Positions 26,909 to 35,253 of a stretch of 64,000 nt of DNA are shown here, in pieces; position 1 is the first letter of the stretch, and every line of letters begins with the position of its first letter. The stretch is from Streptosporangium album (lineage in GTDB: Bacteria; Actinomycetota; Actinomycetes; Streptosporangiales; Streptosporangiaceae). The stretch lies in contig NZ_JACHJU010000004.1 of assembly GCF_014203795.1 (NCBI RefSeq), positions 62,001-126,000 of the forward strand. The letters run 5' to 3'. The translations under genes and the position numbers were made by a program. The notes beneath the pieces are model-generated. The model did no database searches. It saw nothing but the letters and a program-made list of their open reading frames with translations, and was not told the DNA's origin.

Positions 26909-27728
26909 AGAACAGGCGCCCGGGTGCCTCGACGAGGATCTGGTGACGATCTTCCGGCGAGGGCGCCCAGCCGGCCAGCAGGTTCAGCAGCTCACCCGTG
27001 TCACGCTGCCCGTTGGGCAGGTGCGGCCAGTCCGAGCCCCACAGCAGCCGGTCGGGCCGGGCTTCGACCAGTGCCCTGGCCAGCGCCTCCACGTCCGTCT
27101 TCAACCGGTAGGGGCCTGACAGCTTGAGGTAGCAGAAACCGCCCGCCAGCAGCGGCAGCAGCCCGTCGAGATCCATCCCGTAGCCCATGTGGTCGATGAC
27201 GAAGGTGTGCTCGAAGCCGGTCAGGAAGGGCAGGAGGCGTTGCACGACCGCGCCCGGCGTATAGAACTGCAGGTGCCAACCGCGCAGCCGGGCACGGTCA
27301 GTCATCGCGCGGAGGTAGGCGACGAGTTCCTCCGTGGACCAGTCGGCGCGGGCGAACAGGTCGAGCCGGATCGCCCGCACACCCGCGTCATGTAGGGCGT
27401 CGAGCTCCGCATCGCTCACCGAGTCATCGACGCGGACCACACCTCGGCAACGCGACCCCACCTTGCGCAACACGTCGAGGAGCAGGCTGTTGTCGGTGTC
27501 GTAGAAGGTCGGCTGCACCAGCACCATCCGCTCGATGCCGAGCCGGTCGGCCAGGCGCAGGTACTGCTCCAGCGTCCCGTCGGGGAAGGTGTAGAGCGGC
27601 TCGGGGACATGCGCGTAGCCAGGTTCGAAGACGTGGAAATGCGAGTCGCAGCTCATAGGCGGCATGCTGAAGCGCGGCTGGGTATTGCTCGTCGTGGTTC
27701 GCATGGGCATGGTCTGCAGGGGTGTCAC
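26898..27728 (-). CDS. Amidohydrolase-2 family, LigI-like metal-dependent hydrolase
   Basis: A 276-aa TIM-barrel hydrolase. CDSHFHVFEPGYAHVPEP is the N-terminal HxH site region; later HTFVIDHMGYGMDL and RLLWGSDWPHLPNGQ give the conserved His and the C-terminal Asp (GSDWPH). The layout matches 2-pyrone-4,6-dicarboxylate lactonase (LigI) and related dicarboxylate hydrolases, which open lactones made in aromatic-acid breakdown. The real substrate is unknown. GTG at 27728 overlaps the aldolase stop by 4 bp. With the aldolase and importer it suggests a short catabolic route for a lactone or cyclic acid. Confidence 0.85.
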   Translation of the reverse strand: MTPLQTMPMRTTTSNTQPRFSMPPMSCDSHFHVFEPGYAHVPEPLYTFPDGTLEQYLRLADRLGIERMVLVQPTFYDTDNSLLLDVLRKVGSRCRGVVRVDDSVSDAELDALHDAGVRAIRLDLFARADWSTEELVAYLRAMTDRARLRGWHLQFYTPGAVVQRLLPFLTGFEHTFVIDHMGYGMDLDGLLPLLAGGFCYLKLSGPYRLKTDVEALARALVEARPDRLLWGSDWPHLPNGQRDTGELLNLLAGWAPSPEDRHQILVEAPGRLFYAQ

Positions 27729-28471
27729 AGCGCCTCCTTCGCGGCGGAGTGGATGGCTTTGAAGAGCAGGGCGGAGTCCATCCCGGTGATCTGGAGCGGG
27801 CAGACGCCGGCGAGGCCTGTCATCGGCATGCCGCCGACGGCCAGCAGCTTTCCGTGTGTACGGCAGGCGCGGGCGGCAGTGGCGATCGCGTCCAGGACGC
27901 GCGGGTCGTCGTAGTCGCCGGGCACGCCGAGCTCGGCGGTGAGATCGTTGGCGCCGATCGCGATCATGTCCACGCCGCCCACCCGGGCGATGTCGTCCAC
28001 TCGCGCGATCCCCGCTGGAGTCTCGATGAGGATCTGCACCACCGCCGCGTCGTCGAGCGCCGGGTTCAGTTCCCTGGCGGGCAACGGCCGCATGCCGTAC
28101 TGGGGGACCTGGGCGAGCTGCGAGCGCTGCCCTCGCGGCGGGAAGCGGCAGGCGCGGGCGACCTCTCGCGCCTGCTCAGCCGTCTCGATCCGCGGGGCGA
28201 CGATGCCGTGAGCGCCGCCGTCCAGCAGCCGGCCGATCATGCCGTACTCGCGTTCCGGCACCCGCACCAGTGGCGTCATGCCCAGGCTGTCGGCGGCTGA
28301 GCAGAGCTGCGCCGCCACGTCGGTGGACATGGTGGAGTGTTCCAGGTCGATCAGGGTGGCGTGGTGGCCGGTCGCGTGTGCCATCCGGACGACCTCGGTG
28401 GTACGGCTGCCGCGGATGCCGAGCATGAGCGTCGGCAGCCCCTCCCTCAGCCGGTCCAGGAAAGCGCTCAC
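27725..28471 (-). CDS. HpcH/HpaI-family aldolase
   Basis: A 248-aa class II pyruvate aldolase-like enzyme. LIDLEHSTMSTDVAAQLC contains the metal-site Glu and His, TPLVRVPEREYGMIGRLLDG and GAHGIVAPRIETAEQA the substrate loop, VVQILIETPAGI the second metal Glu, and ANDLTAELGVPGDYDDPRVL the Asp. Family members cleave 4-hydroxy-2-oxo acids to pyruvate or oxaloacetate plus an aldehyde. It overlaps LivF and the amidohydrolase by 4 bp each, so stoichiometric co-expression is likely. Substrate unknown; a hydroxy-oxo-diacid formed after ring or lactone opening would fit. Confidence 0.88.
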   Translation of the reverse strand: MSAFLDRLREGLPTLMLGIRGSRTTEVVRMAHATGHHATLIDLEHSTMSTDVAAQLCSAADSLGMTPLVRVPEREYGMIGRLLDGGAHGIVAPRIETAEQAREVARACRFPPRGQRSQLAQVPQYGMRPLPARELNPALDDAAVVQILIETPAGIARVDDIARVGGVDMIAIGANDLTAELGVPGDYDDPRVLDAIATAARACRTHGKLLAVGGMPMTGLAGVCPLQITGMDSALLFKAIHSAAKEAL

Positions 28472-29181
28472 GGGGCACCGCCCAGGAAGAGCGCGCCCAT
28501 CTCCGGGTCGTCAAGGATGGCCTGCGCGGAGTCGGCCATGAGCACGCGGCCGCTCTCCATGACGATGCCGTGGCCGGCGATTCCGAGCCCGAAGCGCACG
28601 TTCTGCTCGACGATGAGCACGGTGACGCCGCCGTCACGCATGGCGTTCACAGCCTCGCCGACCAGGCCGAGAGCGCGCGGGTCGAGTCCCAGAGAGGGCT
28701 CGTCGAGCAGGACCATCGCCGGTTCCAGCATGAGCGCCCTGGCGAACTCCACGGTCCGCCGCTGCCCGCCCGACAGGTTCCCGGCCAGCTCGCCACCCCG
28801 CTCGCCGATGATCGGGAAGCGCTCGGCGAGCTGGGCGAGGCGCGCCTTCAGATACGCCTTCTCCCGGCGGCGCACGTAGCCGCCGAGGAGCACGTTCTCC
28901 GCGACGGTCATCGCGGGGAACAGGCCGTTCTTCTGTGGCACCTGCACGACCCCCGCCTTGATCAGCTCGGCGGGATGACGCCCGGCGATGTCACGGCCGC
29001 CGAAGCTGATCGTGCCGAGCCGCGGGGTGAGCAGGCCGCTGATGGTCCGCAGCACCGTGGACTTTCCCGCGCCGTTGGGGCCGACGATGCAGGTCACCGC
29101 GCCGGCGGCGACCTCAAGGTCGAGCCCCTGTAACACGTCGCCACCGCCGTAGCCAGCGTAGACGCCGCTCATCGAGATCAT
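28468..29181 (-). CDS. livF: ABC transporter ATP-binding protein, LivF type
   Basis: A 237-aa ATPase: Walker A GPNGAGKSTVLRTISGLLTP, Q-loop region VPQKNGLFPAMTVAENVLLG, signature LSGGQRRTVEFARALMLEP, Walker B MVLLDEPSLGLDP. The order and length match the HAAT-family LivF subunit. It powers import of branched-chain amino acids or, often, aromatic and other carboxylic acids. It overlaps both neighbours by 4 bp. Confidence 0.93.
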   Translation of the reverse strand: MISMSGVYAGYGGGDVLQGLDLEVAAGAVTCIVGPNGAGKSTVLRTISGLLTPRLGTISFGGRDIAGRHPAELIKAGVVQVPQKNGLFPAMTVAENVLLGGYVRRREKAYLKARLAQLAERFPIIGERGGELAGNLSGGQRRTVEFARALMLEPAMVLLDEPSLGLDPRALGLVGEAVNAMRDGGVTVLIVEQNVRFGLGIAGHGIVMESGRVLMADSAQAILDDPEMGALFLGGAP

Positions 29182-30902
29182 TGGCTTGCTCCCGTCAGGT
29201 AGGCGTCCAGCACCAGCGGATCGCTGCGCACCTCCTGCGGCGTGCCCGAGGCGATCCGGCGCCCGCCCGCCAGGACGTGGACGGTGTCGCAGATCCCGAG
29301 GACGAAGGGCATGTTGTGCTCGACGATCAGGAAGGTGGTCCCGGTCCGGTTGAGCTCGCGGATCAGTGCACCCATCTGTTCGATCTGCGTCGGGTTGATG
29401 CCGCCCGCGGGCTCGTCGAGCAGGACCAGGCGGGGCTGGAGCATGAGGATCTGGATGAGTTCGACGAGCTTCTGCTGGCCGTAGGAGAGCTCACCCGCCG
29501 GAAGGTCGCGGTAGTCGCTCAGCCCGACGAGCTCCAGCAGCTCCACTCCCCTGGCCGCCTGGGCGCCGGTGATCGCCGGGGCCGCCCAGGTGCCGTCGGA
29601 CCCAGCGACGACGTTGCGCAGCACCGACAGCTTGGGGAAGAGCCTGGTGATCTGGTGGGTACGGCCCAGGCCCGCGCGGCTGCGTGCCCACCGGTCGGCG
29701 GTCTCGATCCGCCGGCCGTCGAGCAGGATCTGGCCGCCGTCGGGCTTCGTCGCGCCGTCGATCAGGTTGAACAGCGTGGTCTTGCCCGAGCCGTTGGGCC
29801 CGATCAACCCGGTGATCGAGCCAGGCTCGACGGTGAGGTCCAGGCCGTCCAGGACGGTCAGCCCGCCGAAGCTCTTGCGCACATCGCGCACTTCCAGCCG
29901 TGCACCCTCGCGCACCGTGAGCCAGGCCGGGATGTCACCCGGTGCCAGGCGTTTGCCTACGGCGGCGGATTTTCGCCGGGCCAGCGCCTGCCGTACTCCG
30001 GGAATGATGCCCTGAGGCAGGAAGAGCAGGACGGCCAGGAGCAGCCCGCCGAAGACGATCAGCCGCCAGGCGCCCGCGGCCGGGCCGGTGAACAGCTGGT
30101 TGGTCAGCTGGGAGAACGGCTCCAGCAGGAAGGCGCCGAGCACGGGACCCCACAGTGTGCCCGTGCCGCCGAGCAGCGCGGCGAGCACGATCATGATGCT
30201 GGTGACGATGCTGAACATCGCCCTGGAGTCGAGGAAGCCCAGGTAGTAGCCGTAGACGCCGCCCGCGATACCGATGGGCACGGCGCTGGCCACGAAGGCG
30301 GCGAGCTTGGCCGCCGAGGTGTTGACCCCGATGCCCGCGGCCTTCTCCTCGTCCTCGCGGATGGCGGTCAGCCCGAGGCCGAAGCGGGAGGCGGCGATCG
30401 TCTTCGACATCAGCAGCGTCAGGGCCAGCAGGCCGAGCAGAACGTAGTAGAAGGGCCAGAGGGCGTAGTTCCGCTCCCAGGTCGGCGCGGGCAGGATCAT
30501 GCCGTCGTTGCCGTTGGTGACCGACGTCCAGTTCAGCGCCACGATGCCGAGCAGGTGGAGCATCGCGAAGGTGATCATGATGAACGCGTTCCCTCTCGTT
30601 CGGAAGGTGACCAGGCCGAGCAGGGCGGCGAGCGCTCCGGCCACCAGACCGCCCAGCGGCGCGGCCAGGAGAGGCGAGATCGACCATGCGTTGGCGGCGA
30701 TGGCGGTGGTGTAGGCGCCGATGCCGAGGAAGGCGCTCTGGCCGAGGGAGATGTAGCCGGTGTAGCCGCCCATGATGTTCCAGGAACTGGCCATGGTCGC
30801 CAGCAGGAAGATCAGGATGAGCATGTTCAGGTAGTAGGCGTCGCCCCAGAACACGGGGATCGCGGCGAGCACGACGCCGGCTGCGATGAGCGGGATTCTC
30901 AT
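29178..30902 (-). CDS. Fused LivM permease-LivG ATPase
   Basis: A 574-aa fusion. Residues 1-300 form a LivM-type permease with about 8-10 hydrophobic segments (for example ILIFLLATMASSWNIMGGYT and ISLGQSAFLGIGAYTT, the LivM signature). Residues about 330-574 are a LivG ATPase: Walker A GLIGPNGSGKTTLFNLIDGA, LSYGQQKLVELIQILMLQP, Walker B LVLLDEPAGGINP. LivM-LivG fusions are common in actinobacteria. With LivH, LivF and the binding protein it makes a complete importer. Confidence 0.93.
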   Translation of the reverse strand: MRIPLIAAGVVLAAIPVFWGDAYYLNMLILIFLLATMASSWNIMGGYTGYISLGQSAFLGIGAYTTAIAANAWSISPLLAAPLGGLVAGALAALLGLVTFRTRGNAFIMITFAMLHLLGIVALNWTSVTNGNDGMILPAPTWERNYALWPFYYVLLGLLALTLLMSKTIAASRFGLGLTAIREDEEKAAGIGVNTSAAKLAAFVASAVPIGIAGGVYGYYLGFLDSRAMFSIVTSIMIVLAALLGGTGTLWGPVLGAFLLEPFSQLTNQLFTGPAAGAWRLIVFGGLLLAVLLFLPQGIIPGVRQALARRKSAAVGKRLAPGDIPAWLTVREGARLEVRDVRKSFGGLTVLDGLDLTVEPGSITGLIGPNGSGKTTLFNLIDGATKPDGGQILLDGRRIETADRWARSRAGLGRTHQITRLFPKLSVLRNVVAGSDGTWAAPAITGAQAARGVELLELVGLSDYRDLPAGELSYGQQKLVELIQILMLQPRLVLLDEPAGGINPTQIEQMGALIRELNRTGTTFLIVEHNMPFVLGICDTVHVLAGGRRIASGTPQEVRSDPLVLDAYLTGASQ

Positions 30903-31771
30903 GCTGTCACCACGTCCTGTCGGACTCTAACGCCGAAGATCCCCTGCGGGCGCAGCAGCAGGACCAGCACGATGACGGCAAAGGGCATGGCGGTGGCCCA
31001 CGCGGGCGAGCCGTAGGTGGCGGTGAAGGTCTCGGCCACGCCGAGGATCAGTGCGCCGAGCAGTGCGCCGCCGAGGCTGCCCATGCCGCCGAGCACCACG
31101 ATGGCCAGGCCGAGGCCGATCCACTGCTCGCCGGAGTCCGGGGTGAAGGGTGACAGGACCGCGAGGATGGAGCCCGCCGCGCCGGTCAGCGCGATGCCGA
31201 GGGCGAAGGCGGCGAGGTTGACCCGCTCCACGCGGATGCCGACGAGTTCGGCGCCCTGCGGGTTGGCGGTGGCGGCGCGTACGGCTCTGCCCAGCCAGGT
31301 GTGGTTGAGCACCATGTACAGCGCGGCCAGCAGAGCGAGCGCGACGGCCGAGCCGTACACCTGAGCCGTGGGGAAGACCAGGTCGCCGAGGCGGAAGGAT
31401 GCGCGGGCGTAGGAGGTGGCGACGGTGTGCGGTTCGTGGCCCCAGATGAGGATGGTGACGCCTTCCAGGACCATGGCGAACGCGAGCGTGGACAGGATGA
31501 CCGTGCCCTCGCCGCCGTGTTCGGCCCGCTGGACGACGAGCTTGTGGATGAGCCAGCCCAGCCCGGCCAGCACCGCGCCGACGACGGGGATCGTCGCGAA
31601 GGGGTCGATGCCCGTCGCCGTGCAGATGGTGTAGGTGAGGAACGCTCCGGCGATGAGGACCGCGCCATGCGTGAGGTTCACGATGCGCATGACCCCGAAG
31701 ATCAGCGTCAGGCCGCTGCTGGCCAGGGCGTAGACGCCGCCGACCAGCAGGCCGAAGAGCAGCGGCTGCAT
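30899..31771 (-). CDS. livH: ABC transporter permease, LivH type
   Basis: A 290-aa inner-membrane permease: MQPLLFGLLVGGVYALASSG and LIFGVMRIVNLTHGAVLIAG are the typical LivH start; IVVLGGMGSLGGALLGALIL is the conserved late loop (GGMGS). Start ATG at 31771 overlaps the binding-protein stop (TGATG). A longer same-frame reading that runs on through the binding-protein region up to 32911 is an artefact of GC bias. Confidence 0.93.
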   Translation of the reverse strand: MQPLLFGLLVGGVYALASSGLTLIFGVMRIVNLTHGAVLIAGAFLTYTICTATGIDPFATIPVVGAVLAGLGWLIHKLVVQRAEHGGEGTVILSTLAFAMVLEGVTILIWGHEPHTVATSYARASFRLGDLVFPTAQVYGSAVALALLAALYMVLNHTWLGRAVRAATANPQGAELVGIRVERVNLAAFALGIALTGAAGSILAVLSPFTPDSGEQWIGLGLAIVVLGGMGSLGGALLGALILGVAETFTATYGSPAWATAMPFAVIVLVLLLRPQGIFGVRVRQDVVTA

Positions 31772-32970
31772 CAGGCCGCCCAGCTCGGTTTGGCGGCGAT
31801 CACGGAGGAGGCGGTCGCGGCCGAGGGCGGGGCGACGACCTCCAGGTTGCCTGCCTGCCACTGCATCAGCGGCAGGCTGCCGTCGGGCACGCCACGCTTG
31901 TCCCACTTGAGCGGGCCGACGATGGTGTCGACCGTGTTGGCGTGCAGCCAGGCGGCGATGGCGTCCTGATCCAGCTTGCCGACGGCCTGCACACCGGCCT
32001 GGAGCACCTGTGCGGCGGTGTAGGAGTTGGCGGCGTCCTCGCTCGGCTCCTGCTTGAACTGCTTGCGGTAATCCGCGACGAACTCGCCGTTGCCCGGGTA
32101 CTTCGAGGCCGGGTGCCAGCTGCCGGCGGTGAAGATGGCTTCGGTGTTTCCGGCGCCGATGGCCTGCGGATAGGTGTTGACGCTGGAGGGAGCCCGGGTC
32201 TGATAGAGGATCGACGGGGTGAAGCCGATGCGCTGCAGGGCCTGCACCACGGCGACGCCGTCGAGTTCCAGTGCGCCGTGCACCAGGAGCGCGGGGTTGG
32301 CCTGGCGGATGGCGTTGGCGATGGCGTCGAAGTTCTTGGTGTCGGCGGGATATTTCTGCGCGTAGACGGTCTTGATGCCGAGGCCCTCGAAGGTCTTCTG
32401 CATGTTCTGGACGGGCACGTCGGTGCTGGGGTCGTCCTGGTACAGGTAGGCCGCCGTGGCGGGCCGCTCTTTCAGCCCCTCGATGTAGCCGGCGAAGGGC
32501 CGGTGGGCGGTGTCGGTCGTGCCCGGCTGGCTGAAGAACAGCCTGGTGTGGCCGCGCGAGAAGATCTCGGCCGCGCCGCCCGACGGCTCGATGTAGAGCA
32601 TGCGGTTGCGGTCGGCGACGGTCGAGGCGGGCAGGTTGAGGAAGGAGGAGAAGGTACCGATCAGCAGGTCCACCCGGTCCTGGGTGATCAGCCGGTTGTA
32701 GTTGGAGACGACGGTGTTCTGGTCGAAGCCGTCGTCCAGGATGACGAACTCCACCTGGCGGCCCAGGAGGCCACCCTTCGCGTTGATCTGGCTCTGCCAG
32801 ACCTGGTAGCCCTTGTAGCCGGGGTCGGCGACGTCCGCTGCCGGGCCGGTCAGCGGGAGCGACGCGCCGATCTTGAGGGAGCTCGACGAGGTTGAGCCGG
32901 ACGAGCCGCATGCGGTGACGATGGGCAGCAGTGCTGCGCCGATGAGGAACGAGCGCCGGTCGATGGTCAT
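31771..32970 (-). CDS. Substrate-binding lipoprotein of LIV-type ABC importer
   Basis: A 399-aa periplasmic-binding-type protein (type 1 fold). The leader has a twin-arginine motif DRRSFL followed by a hydrophobic stretch and lipobox IVTAC, giving a Tat-exported lipoprotein anchored outside the membrane. The mature part begins SLKIGASLPLTGPAADVADP, typical of Leu/Ile/Val-binding homologues, and includes INAKGGLLGRQVEFVILDDG. It captures the substrate for LivHMGF; ligand unknown, aromatic or dicarboxylic acids being plausible from the catabolic genes beside it. Confidence 0.92.
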   Translation of the reverse strand: MTIDRRSFLIGAALLPIVTACGSSGSTSSSSLKIGASLPLTGPAADVADPGYKGYQVWQSQINAKGGLLGRQVEFVILDDGFDQNTVVSNYNRLITQDRVDLLIGTFSSFLNLPASTVADRNRMLYIEPSGGAAEIFSRGHTRLFFSQPGTTDTAHRPFAGYIEGLKERPATAAYLYQDDPSTDVPVQNMQKTFEGLGIKTVYAQKYPADTKNFDAIANAIRQANPALLVHGALELDGVAVVQALQRIGFTPSILYQTRAPSSVNTYPQAIGAGNTEAIFTAGSWHPASKYPGNGEFVADYRKQFKQEPSEDAANSYTAAQVLQAGVQAVGKLDQDAIAAWLHANTVDTIVGPLKWDKRGVPDGSLPLMQWQAGNLEVVAPPSAATASSVIAAKPSWAA

Positions 32971-32979
32971 GGTTCGCTC

Positions 32980-34095
32980 TCAGGGGGTGTTCAGCCCAGG
33001 CACCACTACCTGGGTGGGATCGTTGCCCGCCGCAGCCAGGGAGGCGGCGGCGAAGTCGGTGACGCAGCTGGACAGCAGCTGCCTCGGGTCCTCCAGCACG
33101 ACGCGGAGCCTGGTCACCAGTGCCCGCATGTCCTCGGGGGAATGGATGGCGGGCATCTCGCTGACCACGGCGACACCACGATCGGTGACGTCGGGGAGCG
33201 TGAGACCGCCGGGCGCGTAGCGCGGGTAGCCGGCGAACATCACCTCACCGAGCTCGACGGTGGCGCGGGTGCCGCACCAGAGCGCGCGCAGCTCCTCTTC
33301 CAGCGCGATCACCTCGGTGAGATCTTCTGGGGCATACGAGAAGGTGGGCGCGTGCGGAGCGACATACACGCGATCCAGCGGGAGGCGGCCACGAGAGGCG
33401 GCCAGGATCATGGTGGCCACACTGCTGGTGTTCCAGGTGACGCCTGCGGTCGGGCGGCCCTGCCTGCCCGCGACCACCACCATCGCCCGCTCCCAGTGGA
33501 CCTCTTGCTCGGTGAGCCAGCGCGTGACGCGGAAGCAGATGTCGAGGCTGACCAGGAAGAACGTGGCCACCATCATCGAGCTGACGCCGTCGTCCAGGTA
33601 GTCGCGACGCAGGGTCTCCGGCGTGAGGTACTCCCCGTCGGCCAGCGCGGTCGTCAGGTAGTGCGTGGTCACGGCGCACGCGCGATCGACCATGTCGGCG
33701 ATCTCGTGCTCCTTGCCCCGATAGGCCTCGACCGCGATCCGGTCCCGCCACAGCTCTGTGTTGTTGGCCGCGCGGGTGGCCTTGACCTCGGTCAGCAGCC
33801 GCTTGGCGTCCTCCCGCCAGGACACCTCGCCCAGGTCGCGGAGCCTGACCAGCGAGGCCACGGCGGGACCCAGGTGCGAGATCGCGGTCAGCTCCTTGAA
33901 ACCCCTGGTCGAGAGCCGGAACCCCTCGACCGTGGGCACCCTGCCGCCGCCCGGATAGAGGGCGATGTCCGTGGCGGTCGCGACGATCAGCGGCTCGTCC
34001 CGGGCCCGATCCGCGACCGCGCGGCCCAGCTTCCTGCCGATGCTGTCCGGATCGGCAGTGTAGGTGGCGAACAGGCGGAGGAACTCGGCGCTCAA
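32980..34095 (-). CDS. Conserved-looking protein of unknown function in the LIV operon
   Basis: A 371-aa soluble protein that I do not recognise. It starts at TTG 34095, overlapping the stop of the propeller gene (TTGA), with GGAG upstream. It has mixed helix/strand sequence, several Arg-rich segments (FRLSTRGFKELTAISHLGP, YRGKEHEIADMVDRACAVTT), no signal peptide and no membrane span. MVVVAGRQGRPTAGVTWNTS and VMFAGYPRYAPGGLTLPDVT may be active-site or binding loops. Its position between the propeller gene and the binding protein suggests a role in the same pathway. An enzyme of a novel family is possible. Confidence 0.8.
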   Translation of the reverse strand: MSAEFLRLFATYTADPDSIGRKLGRAVADRARDEPLIVATATDIALYPGGGRVPTVEGFRLSTRGFKELTAISHLGPAVASLVRLRDLGEVSWREDAKRLLTEVKATRAANNTELWRDRIAVEAYRGKEHEIADMVDRACAVTTHYLTTALADGEYLTPETLRRDYLDDGVSSMMVATFFLVSLDICFRVTRWLTEQEVHWERAMVVVAGRQGRPTAGVTWNTSSVATMILAASRGRLPLDRVYVAPHAPTFSYAPEDLTEVIALEEELRALWCGTRATVELGEVMFAGYPRYAPGGLTLPDVTDRGVAVVSEMPAIHSPEDMRALVTRLRVVLEDPRQLLSSCVTDFAAASLAAAGNDPTQVVVPGLNTP

Positions 34096-35162
34096 GGGTG
34101 CTCCTGCTCCACGAACCGGTAGATGACGCTCTCGGCGGCGAACCGCACATCGGCGCTGAGGCCGTTCGAGACCGCCACCAGGTCGCCGTCGAACACGGTC
34201 ACGTCCGTGCCGCCGGTCGTGGGGAACTCCTCCACGACGTGCAAGCCGCCGTCCTGCCAGCGGTAGAGCTGGGAGTTGAGCGCGGTCGTCGGCGCGGCGG
34301 GGGTGCCGTGGATGAAGTTGACGCGCAGCACATGGAGGCCGCGCTCGCCGTACAGGATCGCGAACTCGCGTGCGCCTGTCCCCGCCAGCACGGCGTGCTC
34401 GGCGAAGGTCTCGCCGTCCCACCGCAGCAGCCGCGAGGTGCCCTGGATGCAGCCGACCAACAGGTAATCCTCGCCGTCCGCGCTGAAGAAGGCGAAGGCC
34501 CGGCCGTATTGTTCGGCCAGCTTCTGGTGTACGGCGAAGCGCGACCCATCCCAGCGGTACAGGACTGACGGCGCGAGGTGGTCGGCGTAGGCGAGGAAGT
34601 TGTGCCCCGCCACGCGGAAGGCGTGCCAGTTGTAGCCCTGCTCCGAGGTGATCTCCTGGAAGGGTTCGAAGGCCTGGCCGTCCCATCGGTAGATCCGCGA
34701 CGGCTGGTTACCGGGCTGTGGGACACCCTGGGCCAGGGCCAGAAAGTGCTCGCCGGCGATGGTGAAGTGCCGCCATTGCTTGGCCGCGAAGGCAGGCACG
34801 CTCTGGAAGAGCTGGAACCGGGCGCCGTCCCACTCGAAAACCTGAGCGTCCACGCCGTAGTCGTAGGGACCGTGGCCGCGCCGGATGCTCGCGGTCGCCA
34901 GGAACGAGCGCTCGCCGATCCGGAAGAACTCCGCGTCCTCGCCACCCGGCACCGGCAGGCTCTGGAAAGGCTCGAACCCTTCAGCGGTACGGCGGAGCAC
35001 CGGCATCTCGATGTCGCTGTCGCCACCGTTCATGCGAGGCGGCTGGCCCGGCACGTCGGCGGCGAGTTGCGGGATAGCCAGCAGCGACAGGCCGTTCAGC
35101 TCGAAGGCTTCCATCGCCCGAGCGCCAGAGGTTGGGATGCGGCACCACTCCACGAGGTGCAT
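34092..35162 (-). CDS. EPTP/EAR-type seven-bladed beta-propeller protein
   Basis: A 356-aa repeat protein. Seven repeats of about 45 aa end in a [L/I/V]-[Y/F/L]-R-W-[D/Q]-G-like strand: VFEWDGARFQLFQS, IYRWDGQAFEPFQE, LYRWDGSRFAVHQK, LLRWDGETFAEHAV, LYRWQDGGLHVVEE plus degenerate first and last copies. Strands such as HFTIAGEHFLALAQG precede them. This is the EPTP (epitempin/EAR) pattern best known from LGI1 and VLGR1, forming a seven-bladed propeller for ligand or protein binding. No signal peptide is visible, so it is probably cytoplasmic. It is the first gene of the operon, preceded by GGAGGT. Its role beside an importer and aldolase is unknown; substrate sensing or a lactonase-like activity are guesses. 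Confidence 0.8.
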   Translation of the reverse strand: MHLVEWCRIPTSGARAMEAFELNGLSLLAIPQLAADVPGQPPRMNGGDSDIEMPVLRRTAEGFEPFQSLPVPGGEDAEFFRIGERSFLATASIRRGHGPYDYGVDAQVFEWDGARFQLFQSVPAFAAKQWRHFTIAGEHFLALAQGVPQPGNQPSRIYRWDGQAFEPFQEITSEQGYNWHAFRVAGHNFLAYADHLAPSVLYRWDGSRFAVHQKLAEQYGRAFAFFSADGEDYLLVGCIQGTSRLLRWDGETFAEHAVLAGTGAREFAILYGERGLHVLRVNFIHGTPAAPTTALNSQLYRWQDGGLHVVEEFPTTGGTDVTVFDGDLVAVSNGLSADVRFAAESVIYRFVEQEHP

Positions 35163-35173
35163 ACGACCTCCAC

Positions 35174-35249
35174 AATGAATTTGAATTCATTTTCATAATG
35201 GAGATCGCGCGACGCGTTGACAAGCCTGCGCGGAGATGAATATGAATTC
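35174..35249. promoter_or_regulatory. Paired operator-like palindromes upstream of the nine-gene operon
   Basis: AATGAATTTGAATTCATT (35174-35191) has perfect 8-bp arms around TG. A second site, ATGAATATGAATTC (35236-35249), repeats the core with one change 60 bp away. Both lie in the 91-bp gap between the XRE/NB-ARC gene and the propeller gene, in otherwise GC-rich DNA, 12 bp above the propeller gene start. They fit a dimeric repressor (possibly the operon's TetR). Confidence 0.6.
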
Positions 35250-35253
35250 GCCC

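Noticed and set aside
29181-31016. A 611-codon plus-strand frame
   Set aside because: Low-complexity, Gln/Arg/Gly-rich antisense reading of the LivM-LivG and LivH genes; no motifs.
30899-32911. A 670-codon minus-strand frame covering LivH and most of the binding protein
   Set aside because: Only the first part (to 31771) reads as LivH; the rest is an Arg/Pro-rich out-of-frame reading of the binding-protein gene, which has its own Tat/lipobox start.
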